Below are positions 53,547-61,568 of a stretch of 64,000 nt of DNA, piece by piece (within the stretch, counting starts at the first letter, position 1; every line of letters begins with the position of its first letter). The stretch is from positions 1,240,001-1,304,000 of the forward strand of contig OZ244151.1 in NCBI GenBank assembly GCA_965216195.1, given 5' to 3'. Position numbers and translations under genes: made by a program. The notes under the pieces are model-generated. The model made no database searches. It was not told where the DNA came from and saw only the letters and a program-made list of their open reading frames with translations. Source of the stretch: Aridibacter sp965216195 (GTDB lineage Bacteria > Acidobacteriota > Blastocatellia > Pyrinomonadales > Pyrinomonadaceae).

Positions 53547-54737
53547 ATGACCGAATTCAAACTAGATTTTAAGGACACCGAAACTGCATTCGCGGATAAG
53601 ACGGATACGGAGTTGAGGGAAAATTATCGAATGTTCAGGATGATGAACTCTGCGGTGCTGAATGAAATCGGTACGAGCGTAACGAAGTTTGCCTTGGCGC
53701 TCGGTTTGCCTGTTGAGGGATTGATCAAAACTACCATATTTGAGCAATTCTGCGGTGGTGAAAATATAGAAGAATGTCAGCCTGTGATAGACCGTCTGGG
53801 CAACTCAAACATCGGAACAATTCTCGATTATTCGGTCGAGGGGAAATCCGCCGAGGAAGATTTTGAACGCACAAAAGAAGAGACGATTCGCAACCTGGAC
53901 CGCGCGAAAAACGATATTGATATTCCGTTTGCGGTTTTTAAGGTCACCGGGATTGCTCCTTTCGGAACACTCGAGAAAGTTACCGCAGGAAGGGAGCTTG
54001 TAAAAGAATCGAGTAAAACTAAATGGGCAAACGCGCAAAGGCGGGTGGAGGAAATTTGCGAATACGCTCATTCGATCGAACAGCCTGTTTTTATTGATGC
54101 GGAAGAAACGTGGATTCAAGGCGCGATCGATTTTTTGGCGACGGAGATGATGAAAAAGTACAATCGGAATTTACCGATTGTTTTCAATACGATTCAGATG
54201 TATCGCCACGACCGTTTGGAGTATTTGAAGAATTCTCACCGTGAGGCGAAAGAAGACGGCTATATTTTAGCGGTGAAATTGGTGCGTGGTGCGTATATGG
54301 AAAAGGAGCGCGAGCGAGCTGACGATATGGGGTACGAGTCGCCGATTCAGCCAGACAAAGATGCAACGGATAGAGATTTTGATCTGGCGATGGATTATTG
54401 CTTAAAACATCTGGACGAAATTGCTTTCGTTGCCGCAACCCACAACGACGAAAGCACCAAAAGGCTTGCGGAAAAAATGCACGCTAAAGGGATTGAACAT
54501 AATCATCCGCGGATATTTTTCTCGCAGCTCTACGGAATGAGCGACAATCTTTCATACGTTTTAGCTGCAAATGATTACAATGTTTCAAAGTATGTGCCGT
54601 ATGGTCCCGTTTCAGACGCGATTCCGTACTTAATCCGACGTGCAAAGGAGAATTCGTCTGTGAGCGGACAGGTTAGCCGTGAACTCGATTTAATTTCCAA
54701 GGAGATTGAGCGCCGGAAACGAGGGATCAAACACTAG
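53547..54737 (+). CDS. Proline dehydrogenase
   Basis: FAD-linked oxidation of proline to pyrroline-5-carboxylate. 396 aa, monofunctional, of the longer Bacteroidota/eukaryote-like form. Seen: VFIDAEETWIQGAIDFL, PIVFNTIQMYRHDRLEYL, the substrate motif LAVKLVRGAYMEKERERA, VAATHNDES and the C-terminal YVPYGPVSDAIPYLIRRAKEN (in part YLIRRAKEN, the Arg pair binding proline carboxylate). No P5C dehydrogenase is nearby. Confidence 0.94.
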   Translation: MTEFKLDFKDTETAFADKTDTELRENYRMFRMMNSAVLNEIGTSVTKFALALGLPVEGLIKTTIFEQFCGGENIEECQPVIDRLGNSNIGTILDYSVEGKSAEEDFERTKEETIRNLDRAKNDIDIPFAVFKVTGIAPFGTLEKVTAGRELVKESSKTKWANAQRRVEEICEYAHSIEQPVFIDAEETWIQGAIDFLATEMMKKYNRNLPIVFNTIQMYRHDRLEYLKNSHREAKEDGYILAVKLVRGAYMEKERERADDMGYESPIQPDKDATDRDFDLAMDYCLKHLDEIAFVAATHNDESTKRLAEKMHAKGIEHNHPRIFFSQLYGMSDNLSYVLAANDYNVSKYVPYGPVSDAIPYLIRRAKENSSVSGQVSRELDLISKEIERRKRGIKH

Positions 54738-55093
54738 CGCAAACCCAGCAAAAGACGTACAGTTCGATCGGAGATTTCTCGTTGCGGATTGTTTTTCCAC
54801 GCATTCAGAGGCTTCAACTCATCCTCAGTAGGCTCGCGGTTACTCATTCGAGAGGTTTGAGTCGCTTCAAACGCTCTGTTTGTCAACGCGGCATGAGAAA
54901 GGGCGATTGTTAGTTTCTCAGGAGTTTTTAGGGCATCATCCGCCATATCGACATCCATAAACATATCCTCGTAAGCCGAAAGATGCCAGATGGTTTCTCC
55001 TTCGAATTCTTCGATCCCGAGTAGTCGCAGCAAACCATAGGCGGCTTCGATCTGAAATATCAGGAAATCTCCCGGTTTGAAATCTTGAGACAT
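54734..55093 (-). CDS. Conserved-looking hypothetical protein
   Basis: 119 aa, acidic N-terminal half, no membrane segment or known motif. The start FKPGDFLIFQIEAAYGLLRLLGI suggests a small beta-barrel (SH3-like) opening, followed by helices. It converges with the proline dehydrogenase gene, overlapping it by 4 nt. Function unknown. Confidence 0.6.
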   Translation of the reverse strand: MSQDFKPGDFLIFQIEAAYGLLRLLGIEEFEGETIWHLSAYEDMFMDVDMADDALKTPEKLTIALSHAALTNRAFEATQTSRMSNREPTEDELKPLNAWKNNPQREISDRTVRLLLGLR

Positions 55094-55152
55094 AGCGCGA
55101 TTTTAGATTTGCGGTTTGCGATTATCAAGCAGCGAACTAAAATTAAACTGTG

Positions 55153-55605
55153 ATGAATTCGCGAGACTATCAGGCGATGCTTGACGTGGCTATTTCAGAG
55201 GCGAAAATCGGACTCGATGAAGGCGGAATCCCGATCGGCGCGGCATTGTTTGATGGTGATGGAAAACTTTTAGGAAGAGGTCGCAATCGCAGGGTGCAGG
55301 AAAATGATCCGTCGATTCACGGTGAAACCGATGCTTTTCGCAGCGCGGGACGGCAGAAAAGTTATCGAGATACGATAATGGTCACGACGCTTGCTCCTTG
55401 TTGGTATTGTTCGGGTTTGATTCGGCAGTTTAAAATTGGGATGGTTGTTGTAGGCGAATCAGTAAATTTCAGTGGCGGAATTGAATGGCTACGCGAAAAC
55501 AACGTCGAAGTATTTGATCTGGCGTCAGATGAATGCGTCGAGATCCTCGCCCTTTATATTGAGGAAAACCCGGAGATTTGGAATGAAGACATCGGTGAAG
55601 ACTAA
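55153..55605 (+). CDS. Cytosine deaminase of the yeast FCY1 type
   Basis: Zinc-dependent CDA-fold deaminase, 150 aa. Zinc site His56, Cys83, Cys86 and catalytic Glu58 (IHGETDAF and APCWYCSG). It shares with yeast FCY1 the NVNF-like segment (ESVNFSGG) and the C-terminal ENPEIWNEDIGED (yeast ends with W-x-E-D-I-G-E), a tail that closes over the active site. It is thus more like FCY1 than the tRNA-adenosine deaminase TadA. GTG one codon earlier is an alternative start. Substrate should be cytosine or a related base. Confidence 0.85.
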   Translation: MNSRDYQAMLDVAISEAKIGLDEGGIPIGAALFDGDGKLLGRGRNRRVQENDPSIHGETDAFRSAGRQKSYRDTIMVTTLAPCWYCSGLIRQFKIGMVVVGESVNFSGGIEWLRENNVEVFDLASDECVEILALYIEENPEIWNEDIGED

Positions 55606-55637
55606 ACAAGAGTTCGCTTTATCCGTATCATAAAATT

Positions 55638-57173
55638 ATGAGAAGAGTATTTGTAAGTTGTTTGTTGCTAACGTTTGTATTTGGTCACATCGCTTTTGCC
55701 CAGGAGAGAATTGACGAGAGAATCGTCGCGAAAATTAAGGCGGAAGGGTTTCAGAATTCGCAGGCGATGGGGACTCTGAGTTATCTCGTTGACGTTTTTG
55801 GACCGCGTCTTACGAGTTCGCCAAACATCAGGAAGTCACAGCGCTGGACGATCGACAAACTCAAATCCTGGGGAATCGATAACGCACGTCTTGAGCCGTG
55901 GGGAACATTTGGAAACGGGTGGTCGGTGGAAAATTACTCGGTTGAGATGACGGCTCCGACGTACGATCGGATAAATGCCGTCCCGCTCGCCTGGAGTCCT
56001 TCGACGAACGGACTTGTTTCCGGTGAGCCAGTGATCGTTGAAATCAAATCGCCGAAAGATTTCGATAAGTATCGCGGCAAGCTGAAAGGAAGGATAGTTT
56101 TAGACGGGAAAATAGGTCTCGATAAATTTGACGATCGGTTCACTCCTTTAACAAAGCGCCGAAAGCAGGATGAGCTTGTAAAACGAGCCGAAGAAATTGA
56201 CCCTTCAAAGGGAGGTTCGCGATATGTGGAGGAGCAAAAGGGCTGGGAAGATTATCTTGCAGGGAAGAAAGCCATCATAAAGTTTTTACGTGAGGAAGGT
56301 GTTGCTGCGTTGATTCAGCCGAGCAACTTTAAGCATGGCGTTGTTCGCGCGGCGGGTTTTTATGATGCGAATCAATCAAACAATCTGCCAGCTTTTGTCA
56401 TCTCGCGCGAACAATACTCAAGAATCGTTCGATTGAAGGAAAAAAAGATTCCTGTTTCGCTAAAGCTGAAGCTTGAAACGAAGTTTCACGGTGACACAAC
56501 CGGTTACAACATAATCGCCGAAATTCCCGGTAGCGACCCGAAAGTAAAGGATGAGATCGTGCTACTTGGTGGACACTTTGATTCCTGGCACGGCGGCACG
56601 GGCGCGGTCGATAACGCAGCCGGGTGTATCGCAATGATGGAGGCGCTTCGGATATTGAAAGAGATCGGCGTGAAACCGCGGCGAACAATTCGTATCGCAC
56701 TTTGGTCTGGTGAAGAACAGGATTATTTTGGGTCGTTTAACTACGTGAAAAAACATTATGGCGATCCGAAAACAAAAGTTCTGAAACGCGATCACGAGAA
56801 ATTTTCGGTCTATTTCAATCTTGATAACGGTTCTGGCAAAATTCGCGGTGTTTATCTTCAGGGCAATGAAGCCGCACGACCGATTTTCAAGACGTATCTT
56901 AAGCCTTTTCATTATTTGGGTGCCAAAACTCTGACTTCGCTAAACACCGGCGGTACCGATCATATGGTTTTTGACGCGGTGGGGCTCCCCGGGTTTCAGT
57001 TTATTCAGGACCCGCTCGATTACGGTACGCGGGCGCATCATTCGAATCTCGACGTTTTGGAAGCGGTTAATCCAGTTGATGTAAAAATCAATTCCGTGAT
57101 TGTTGCGAGTTTTGCCTACCATGCAGCGATGCGAAATGAAAGGTTTCCGCGGAAGACCGTTCCAAAACCGTAG
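55638..57173 (+). CDS. Exported M28-family peptidase (carboxypeptidase Q-like)
   Basis: 511 aa. Signal peptide about 1-21 (ending IAFAQ). N-terminal propeptide-like region, a PA domain insertion (about 120-260), then the di-zinc catalytic core with LGGHFDSWHGGTGAVDNAAG, LWSGEEQDYFGSFNYV, FNLDNGSGK and TGGTDHMVFD. Metal ligands look complete. The order resembles mammalian plasma glutamate carboxypeptidase. A second secreted M28 enzyme occurs at 41.5 kb. Confidence 0.9.
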   Translation: MRRVFVSCLLLTFVFGHIAFAQERIDERIVAKIKAEGFQNSQAMGTLSYLVDVFGPRLTSSPNIRKSQRWTIDKLKSWGIDNARLEPWGTFGNGWSVENYSVEMTAPTYDRINAVPLAWSPSTNGLVSGEPVIVEIKSPKDFDKYRGKLKGRIVLDGKIGLDKFDDRFTPLTKRRKQDELVKRAEEIDPSKGGSRYVEEQKGWEDYLAGKKAIIKFLREEGVAALIQPSNFKHGVVRAAGFYDANQSNNLPAFVISREQYSRIVRLKEKKIPVSLKLKLETKFHGDTTGYNIIAEIPGSDPKVKDEIVLLGGHFDSWHGGTGAVDNAAGCIAMMEALRILKEIGVKPRRTIRIALWSGEEQDYFGSFNYVKKHYGDPKTKVLKRDHEKFSVYFNLDNGSGKIRGVYLQGNEAARPIFKTYLKPFHYLGAKTLTSLNTGGTDHMVFDAVGLPGFQFIQDPLDYGTRAHHSNLDVLEAVNPVDVKINSVIVASFAYHAAMRNERFPRKTVPKP

Positions 57174-57218
57174 GTTAGAGAGATTTGTCTAAATTACTGG
57201 AAGTTGCAAGAATAAAGT

Positions 57219-57431
57219 ATGGAAGACTTTCGCGAACAATGTCGCCGACAGCTAAAAAGAAGCGTTGACCAACGTATAAAATATGGGTTTTTTCGTAATT
57301 ATAAGCCCGTCGAAGATGATGAACCGATAAGAATATTTGAAAAAATGGAGGATTATCGGAAATGGGCGCACGAAAATTTGCCGCGTTACTTGGGTTATAA
57401 ATTGGTAGATAAAAACTTAGATGGCGAGTAA
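57219..57431 (+). CDS. Small protein paired with a nucleotidyltransferase gene
   Basis: 70 aa, highly charged (many Arg, Lys, Asp, Glu), predicted helical, with YRKWAHENLPRYLGYKLV at the end. Its stop overlaps the next gene's start by 11 nt. The pairing with a minimal nucleotidyltransferase recalls MNT/HEPN-type two-gene systems, but no HEPN motif (RxxxxxxH) is seen, so this is only a suggestion. Confidence 0.5.
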   Translation: MEDFREQCRRQLKRSVDQRIKYGFFRNYKPVEDDEPIRIFEKMEDYRKWAHENLPRYLGYKLVDKNLDGE

Positions 57432-57956
57432 AGGATACTTTCAGCCGCAACAGGCGCGGGAAGTTGCTGTAGCATTTGTCAAACATAAGGTTGAATATAT
57501 GTTTATAGGCAAAAGCGGCGCTATCTTGCTTGGTTATCCTTCGACAACTCAAGACGTAGATCTCTTTCCACAAAAAACGATTGAAAATTGTGAGCGGTTG
57601 ATTTTAGCTCTAAAAGATATTGGATTTGAACTCACGGAGGACACCGAGCAAAAAATCCTTAAGGGAGTTGATTTTGTGCAGATAAATCAGGACCCATTTG
57701 ATCTGGATTTGGTTTTTGCTCCGGATGGTATGAAAGCTTTGAGGAAGCGAAAAAGAGAATGCACCAAGTTTCTGAGTTTCCGGTTGCTAATATTAACGAC
57801 ATTATTGCTAGCAAAAAAGCTTCCGGGAGGGAAAAGGATTTAACGGATTTACCGCTTCTCGAGGATTTTCGCGACGAATTTGAGAAATTAAATCGTAGAG
57901 AATTAAAGTCAGCGCAAGAAATAGCGCTGGAAAAAATTAATAAAAACGAGGAATAA
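57421..57956 (+). pseudogene. Nucleotidyltransferase-like gene with a -1 frameshift
   Basis: Two overlapping frames together encode one protein. The first frame holds VEYMFIGKSGAILLGYPSTTQDVDLF and FDLDLVFAPDG; it is a nucleotidyltransferase fold with DVD. At about 57730-57733 the frame should continue as ESFEEAKKRMHQVSEFPVANINDIIASKKASGREKDLTDLP, but this lies in the -1 frame; the first frame instead reads on to an unrelated Arg/Lys-rich tail ending at 57843. One missing base near ATGAAAGC explains it. It is therefore either a recent pseudogene, a sequencing error or a shift site. A thiolase gene follows immediately at 57957. Confidence 0.78.
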
Positions 57957-59150
57957 ATGACAGATATTAAGGACGCAGTAATTATTAGCGCCGCAAGGAC
58001 GGCGACGGGTAAGTTTATGGGCGGTTTGATGCCTTTTTCGGCGACTGATTTAGGAGCGGTTGCAGTTAAAGAGGCAGTTAAACGTGCGGGAATCGAAAAG
58101 GAAGACGTTAACGAAGTGATCATGGGTTGCGTTGTTCAAGCCGGGCTCGGACAAGCTCCGGCGAGACAAGCGGCGATCAAGGCGGAATTGCCGCCGGAAG
58201 TTTCGGCGCTGACGGTAAACATGGTTTGCGGTTCGGGGCTACGTGCGGTTTCGTTAGCGGCTCAAGCGATCAAGCTCGGTGATTCGGAATTTGTTGTTGC
58301 GGGCGGAATGGAATCGATGTCAAACATTCCGTATGCAATGCCTGGTGCGCGACAGGGCTATCGCATGGCTGACAAAATGGTTAAAGATTTGATGATTCAT
58401 GATGGCTTGTGGTGTCCGTTTGAAAACTGGCACATGGGAAACACAGGCGAGGTTGTTTCTGAAAAATATCAAATCGGTCGAGGCGAGCAGGATCAATATG
58501 CGACGGATTCTCACCGCAAGGCGAAAGAAGCTCGCGATGAAGGAAGGTTTGACGAAGAAATCGTGCCGATCGAAATTCCGCAACGAAAAAAGGATCCGAT
58601 CACTTTTGATAAAGACGAAACGATTCGTGATGACACATCAGTCGAAGGCTTGAGCAAATTGCGACCCGCATTTAAGCCTGACGGCGGAACGGTTACTGCC
58701 GGAAACGCGCCATCTGTCAATGATGGTGCTTCGGCGGTTGTAGTAACTTCAGCGGAAAAGGCTAAAGAATTGGGTGTTGAGCCACTGGGCAAAATCGTCG
58801 CTTATGCGACGAGCGGAATCGAGCCGAAAATGATCATGATGGCTCCCGTTCAAGGCGTAAAAAATGTTTTGGAGAAAGCGGGTTGGACGATGGACGAGGT
58901 TGATTTATTTGAACTCAACGAAGCATTCTCAGTCCAGGCACTCGGCGTTATGCAGGAGCTTGGTTTGGACATGGATAAGGTAAATGTCAACGGCGGAGCA
59001 GTAGCACTCGGACACGCGATCGGAAACAGCGGTTCGAGAATTTTGACGACGCTCCTTTACGAAATGAAGCGCCGAGACGTGAAAAAAGGCGTTGCAGCAC
59101 TTTGCCTGGGCGGCGGGAATTCCGTTGCGATGGCGGTTGAGCGAGATTAG
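57957..59150 (+). CDS. Acetyl-CoA acetyltransferase (thiolase)
   Basis: 397 aa, full-length type-II biosynthetic thiolase. Nucleophile Cys91 (NMVCGSGLRA), His353 (GGAVALGHAIGNSG) and acid/base Cys383 (CLGGGNSVAM) are all present. It condenses two acetyl-CoA or cleaves acetoacetyl-CoA. The 3-hydroxyacyl-CoA dehydrogenase 1.5 kb downstream catalyses the next step, so both may serve acetoacetyl-CoA/butyryl metabolism. GAGG precedes the ATG, which directly abuts the stop of the frameshifted gene. Confidence 0.95.
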   Translation: MTDIKDAVIISAARTATGKFMGGLMPFSATDLGAVAVKEAVKRAGIEKEDVNEVIMGCVVQAGLGQAPARQAAIKAELPPEVSALTVNMVCGSGLRAVSLAAQAIKLGDSEFVVAGGMESMSNIPYAMPGARQGYRMADKMVKDLMIHDGLWCPFENWHMGNTGEVVSEKYQIGRGEQDQYATDSHRKAKEARDEGRFDEEIVPIEIPQRKKDPITFDKDETIRDDTSVEGLSKLRPAFKPDGGTVTAGNAPSVNDGASAVVVTSAEKAKELGVEPLGKIVAYATSGIEPKMIMMAPVQGVKNVLEKAGWTMDEVDLFELNEAFSVQALGVMQELGLDMDKVNVNGGAVALGHAIGNSGSRILTTLLYEMKRRDVKKGVAALCLGGGNSVAMAVERD

Positions 59151-59307
59151 ATGAAGAAATGATACGGAACGCGGACGTGGGAAGGTTTAGAAGAAAGAAC
59201 CCCTACTTCGTGCAGGTTTCGCAAGATTTTCGCAACAAATTAAAAGCGTTTGGCGTACGGTATATTGAAGAACAAAGCGTCAGACGCTTTATTGTTGGAG
59301 CAAAAAT

Positions 59308-59598
59308 ATGACAATTAGGGAGCATGGAAGGCTTTTAGCCGGTTTCTTTTTTATCAAAGGTGCATTGCAGGCATTTTTCTGGATGGTTTCAGGCGGTTTT
59401 CTCGGCGGCGCCTGGATGGCGATGATTTTCGCGGCCTTTTTTATGATCACCGGCTGGAAAATCGAAAAAGAGAAAACCGATGCGAAGATTTTTGGAATTA
59501 TTGCAAGTATACTTTGCATAGGTAGTTTTCCGCTTGGGACAGCACTTGGAGTTTACGGTTTGTGGTTTTTCCTGATGCGGTCTAACGAAGAGTTCTAG
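59308..59598 (+). CDS. Small membrane protein, first of three tandem paralogues
   Basis: 96 aa, three hydrophobic segments. Starts REHGRLLAGFFFIKGALQAF and ends with YGLWFFLMRSNEEF. It lacks the loop segments and C-terminal tail of the next two copies. Function unknown. Confidence 0.6.
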   Translation: MTIREHGRLLAGFFFIKGALQAFFWMVSGGFLGGAWMAMIFAAFFMITGWKIEKEKTDAKIFGIIASILCIGSFPLGTALGVYGLWFFLMRSNEEF

Positions 59599-59622
59599 GT
59601 CAATTGAGATTGGGAGATTTTA

Positions 59623-60051
59623 ATGAACGCAAAGGAGCACAATAAACTGTTAGGAATTTTCTTCTTGGCAAATGGCGGGTTCTCCGTTTTTATGGGGATA
59701 TTAATGGCGTTTGTCTATGGGGGCATCGGAACGTTAATGGCTACAAATGCCAGCAAAGAAGAAGAGCAATTTGTTGGAATTATTTTCGTAATCGTTGCGG
59801 CCGTCATTGGTTTGTTCATTCTTGCTTTTGCCGGATTCTACTTACTCACCGGCTGGAAGATTTATAAGGAGCAGGCAATCGGTCGAACACTGGGAATAAT
59901 CGCGAGTTGTGTTTCGTTGATGAGCTTTCCGATTGGAACGGCGCTTGGAATCTATGGTCTTTGGTTTTTATTGGGGCAGGACGGAAAGTGGTTTTACGAA
60001 GGTGGCGATGAGATCGTTGCCAAAACTCCTCCTCCCGGAAATTGGCAGTAG
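59623..60051 (+). CDS. Small membrane protein, second of three tandem paralogues
   Basis: 142 aa, about four hydrophobic segments. KEHNKLLGIFFLANGGFSVF, FYLLTGWKIYK, SFPIGTALGIYGLWFLLGQDG and a Pro-rich end (TPPPGNWQ). Shares the N-terminal [RK]-[ED]-H-[NG]-[KR]-L-[LV]-x-G-[IF]-F pattern with its neighbours. 24 nt after the first copy. Confidence 0.65.
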   Translation: MNAKEHNKLLGIFFLANGGFSVFMGILMAFVYGGIGTLMATNASKEEEQFVGIIFVIVAAVIGLFILAFAGFYLLTGWKIYKEQAIGRTLGIIASCVSLMSFPIGTALGIYGLWFLLGQDGKWFYEGGDEIVAKTPPPGNWQ

Positions 60052-60073
60052 GTCCCTTTTTGGAGAAGAACCA

Positions 60074-60502
60074 ATGACGGCACGCGATCATAACAAACTT
60101 GTCGGAATCTTTTTGATGATTCACGGAGGTTTCAACCTTTTGATAATGGTTTTGGTTACAATAATTTATCTGTTTCTCGGCATTGGCATGACGGTATCGG
60201 GAAGTAACGAAAAGCAGGAGTTTGCAGGGATGATTTTTCTAATTGCAACTGCGGTGTTAGTATTTGTGACACTTGTGTTGTTTATTCCGCAGATCATAGG
60301 CGGCTGGAAGCTTTACAAGCTAAAGGGAAACGCGAGAACATGGGGAATCGTCGGTTCGATTACGGCGCTTTTGAGTATTCCGTTTGGGATGGCGGCTGGC
60401 ATCTATGGCCTCTGGTTTTTGTTTGGAGATCAGGGGAAAGCCCTGTATTCCGGCGACCATTCAGTGGGAGTGATACCTCCGCCGCCAAACAATTGGCAGT
60501 AG
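60074..60502 (+). CDS. Small membrane protein, third of three tandem paralogues
   Basis: 142 aa from the ATG at 60074 (GGAGAAG 5 nt ahead); an upstream in-frame ATG at 59933 lies inside the previous gene and is rejected. RDHNKLVGIFLMIHGGFNLL, IIGGWKLYK, SIPFGMAAGIYGLWFLFGDQG and PPPPNNWQ align with copy two. Followed by a terminator. Confidence 0.7.
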   Translation: MTARDHNKLVGIFLMIHGGFNLLIMVLVTIIYLFLGIGMTVSGSNEKQEFAGMIFLIATAVLVFVTLVLFIPQIIGGWKLYKLKGNARTWGIVGSITALLSIPFGMAAGIYGLWFLFGDQGKALYSGDHSVGVIPPPPNNWQ

Positions 60503-60535
60503 ATTCCAGTAAACTCTCGGTTAAAGTATTTTAAG

Positions 60536-60560
60536 AGCATCGCTTAGGCGGTGCTTTTTT
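60536..60560 (+). terminator. Rho-independent terminator after the paralogue array
   Basis: AGCATCGC and GCGGTGCT form an 8-bp stem (one G-T) with loop TTAG, followed by six T. Confidence 0.85.
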
Positions 60561-60644
60561 AATTGGGTTTGTCATGGGAATGAAATTTCGATATTTTAAA
60601 CGCAGTTTCAAAATCAAATATTAATATAAGGCATAATTAAGTAA

Positions 60645-61496
60645 ATGAGTAAAATTATTGGAGTTATAGGTGCCGGCACGATGGGCAATGGGATTGCTCA
60701 AACCGCAGCGGGTAAAGGCTTTGAAGTCGTGATGTGTGACATCAAAGATGAATTTCTAGAGCGAGGTGTCGGCGCGATTTCGAAGAGTCTGGATCGTTTT
60801 GTCAAAAAGGAAAAAATAACGGAAGAGGATAAAAATGGCATTCTTGAACGTATTAAAACAACAACGAATCTGAAAGATCTCGATGCCTGTAATTTGATCG
60901 TCGAGGCGGCGACTGAAAATTTTGATATTAAGAAGCAATTGTTTGAGCAGCTTGATGACTTTACATCGAAAGATACGATTTTAGCTACCAATACATCCTC
61001 GATTTCGATTACCAAAATTGCCGGCGTCACCGAAAGACCGGATAAGGTAATCGGGATGCACTTTTTTAATCCGGTGCCATTGATGAAGCTTGTTGAGGTT
61101 ATTCGTGGAATTGCTACAAGCGACGAAACTTACGCAACTGTTAAGGAACTGTCTGAAAAACTCGGAAAGGTGCCGGTTGAATGCAACGATTTTCCGGGTT
61201 TCGTTTCAAATCGCGTTTTGATGCCGATGATAAATGAAGCCATCTTTTGTCTCCATGAAGGTGTCGCAACCGAGGAGTCGATCGACGAGATCATGAAACT
61301 CGGTATGAATCACCCGATGGGACCGCTTACGCTTGCTGATTTCATAGGTTTAGACGTCTGCCTCGCGATAATGAACGTCCTTCACGAGGGCCTTGGTGAT
61401 CCAAAATACAGACCGTGTCCGCTGCTGAAGAAATATGTAGACGCCGGTTGGTTGGGGAGAAAGTCGGGTAAAGGTTTTTACGATTATTCAAAATAA
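60645..61496 (+). CDS. 3-hydroxyacyl-CoA (3-hydroxybutyryl-CoA) dehydrogenase
   Basis: NAD-dependent oxidoreductase, 283 aa. N-terminal Rossmann motif GAGTMGNG (9-16), NTSSISITKIAG, catalytic His in MHFFNPVPLMKLVEV, substrate-binding FPGFVSNRVLMPMINEA, and the C-terminal dimerisation half with DEIMKLGMNHPMGPLTLADFIG (in part GMNHPMGPLTLADF). Length and motifs fit the single-domain Hbd/PaaH type. It acts with thiolase in the acetoacetyl-CoA/3-hydroxybutyryl-CoA steps. Confidence 0.95.
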   Translation: MSKIIGVIGAGTMGNGIAQTAAGKGFEVVMCDIKDEFLERGVGAISKSLDRFVKKEKITEEDKNGILERIKTTTNLKDLDACNLIVEAATENFDIKKQLFEQLDDFTSKDTILATNTSSISITKIAGVTERPDKVIGMHFFNPVPLMKLVEVIRGIATSDETYATVKELSEKLGKVPVECNDFPGFVSNRVLMPMINEAIFCLHEGVATEESIDEIMKLGMNHPMGPLTLADFIGLDVCLAIMNVLHEGLGDPKYRPCPLLKKYVDAGWLGRKSGKGFYDYSK

Positions 61497-61568
61497 CTTT
61501 GCTAATTACTGTGTTGGCGGGATTTCCCGCGAAGAGTCGCAATGCTGCAAAGGAATAGGTGCCACGTT

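Noticed and set aside
57749..57756. Programmed -1 frameshift at the AAAAA run of the nucleotidyltransferase
   Set aside because: The homology switches frame at about 57732, upstream of this run, so a one-base deletion explains the data better.
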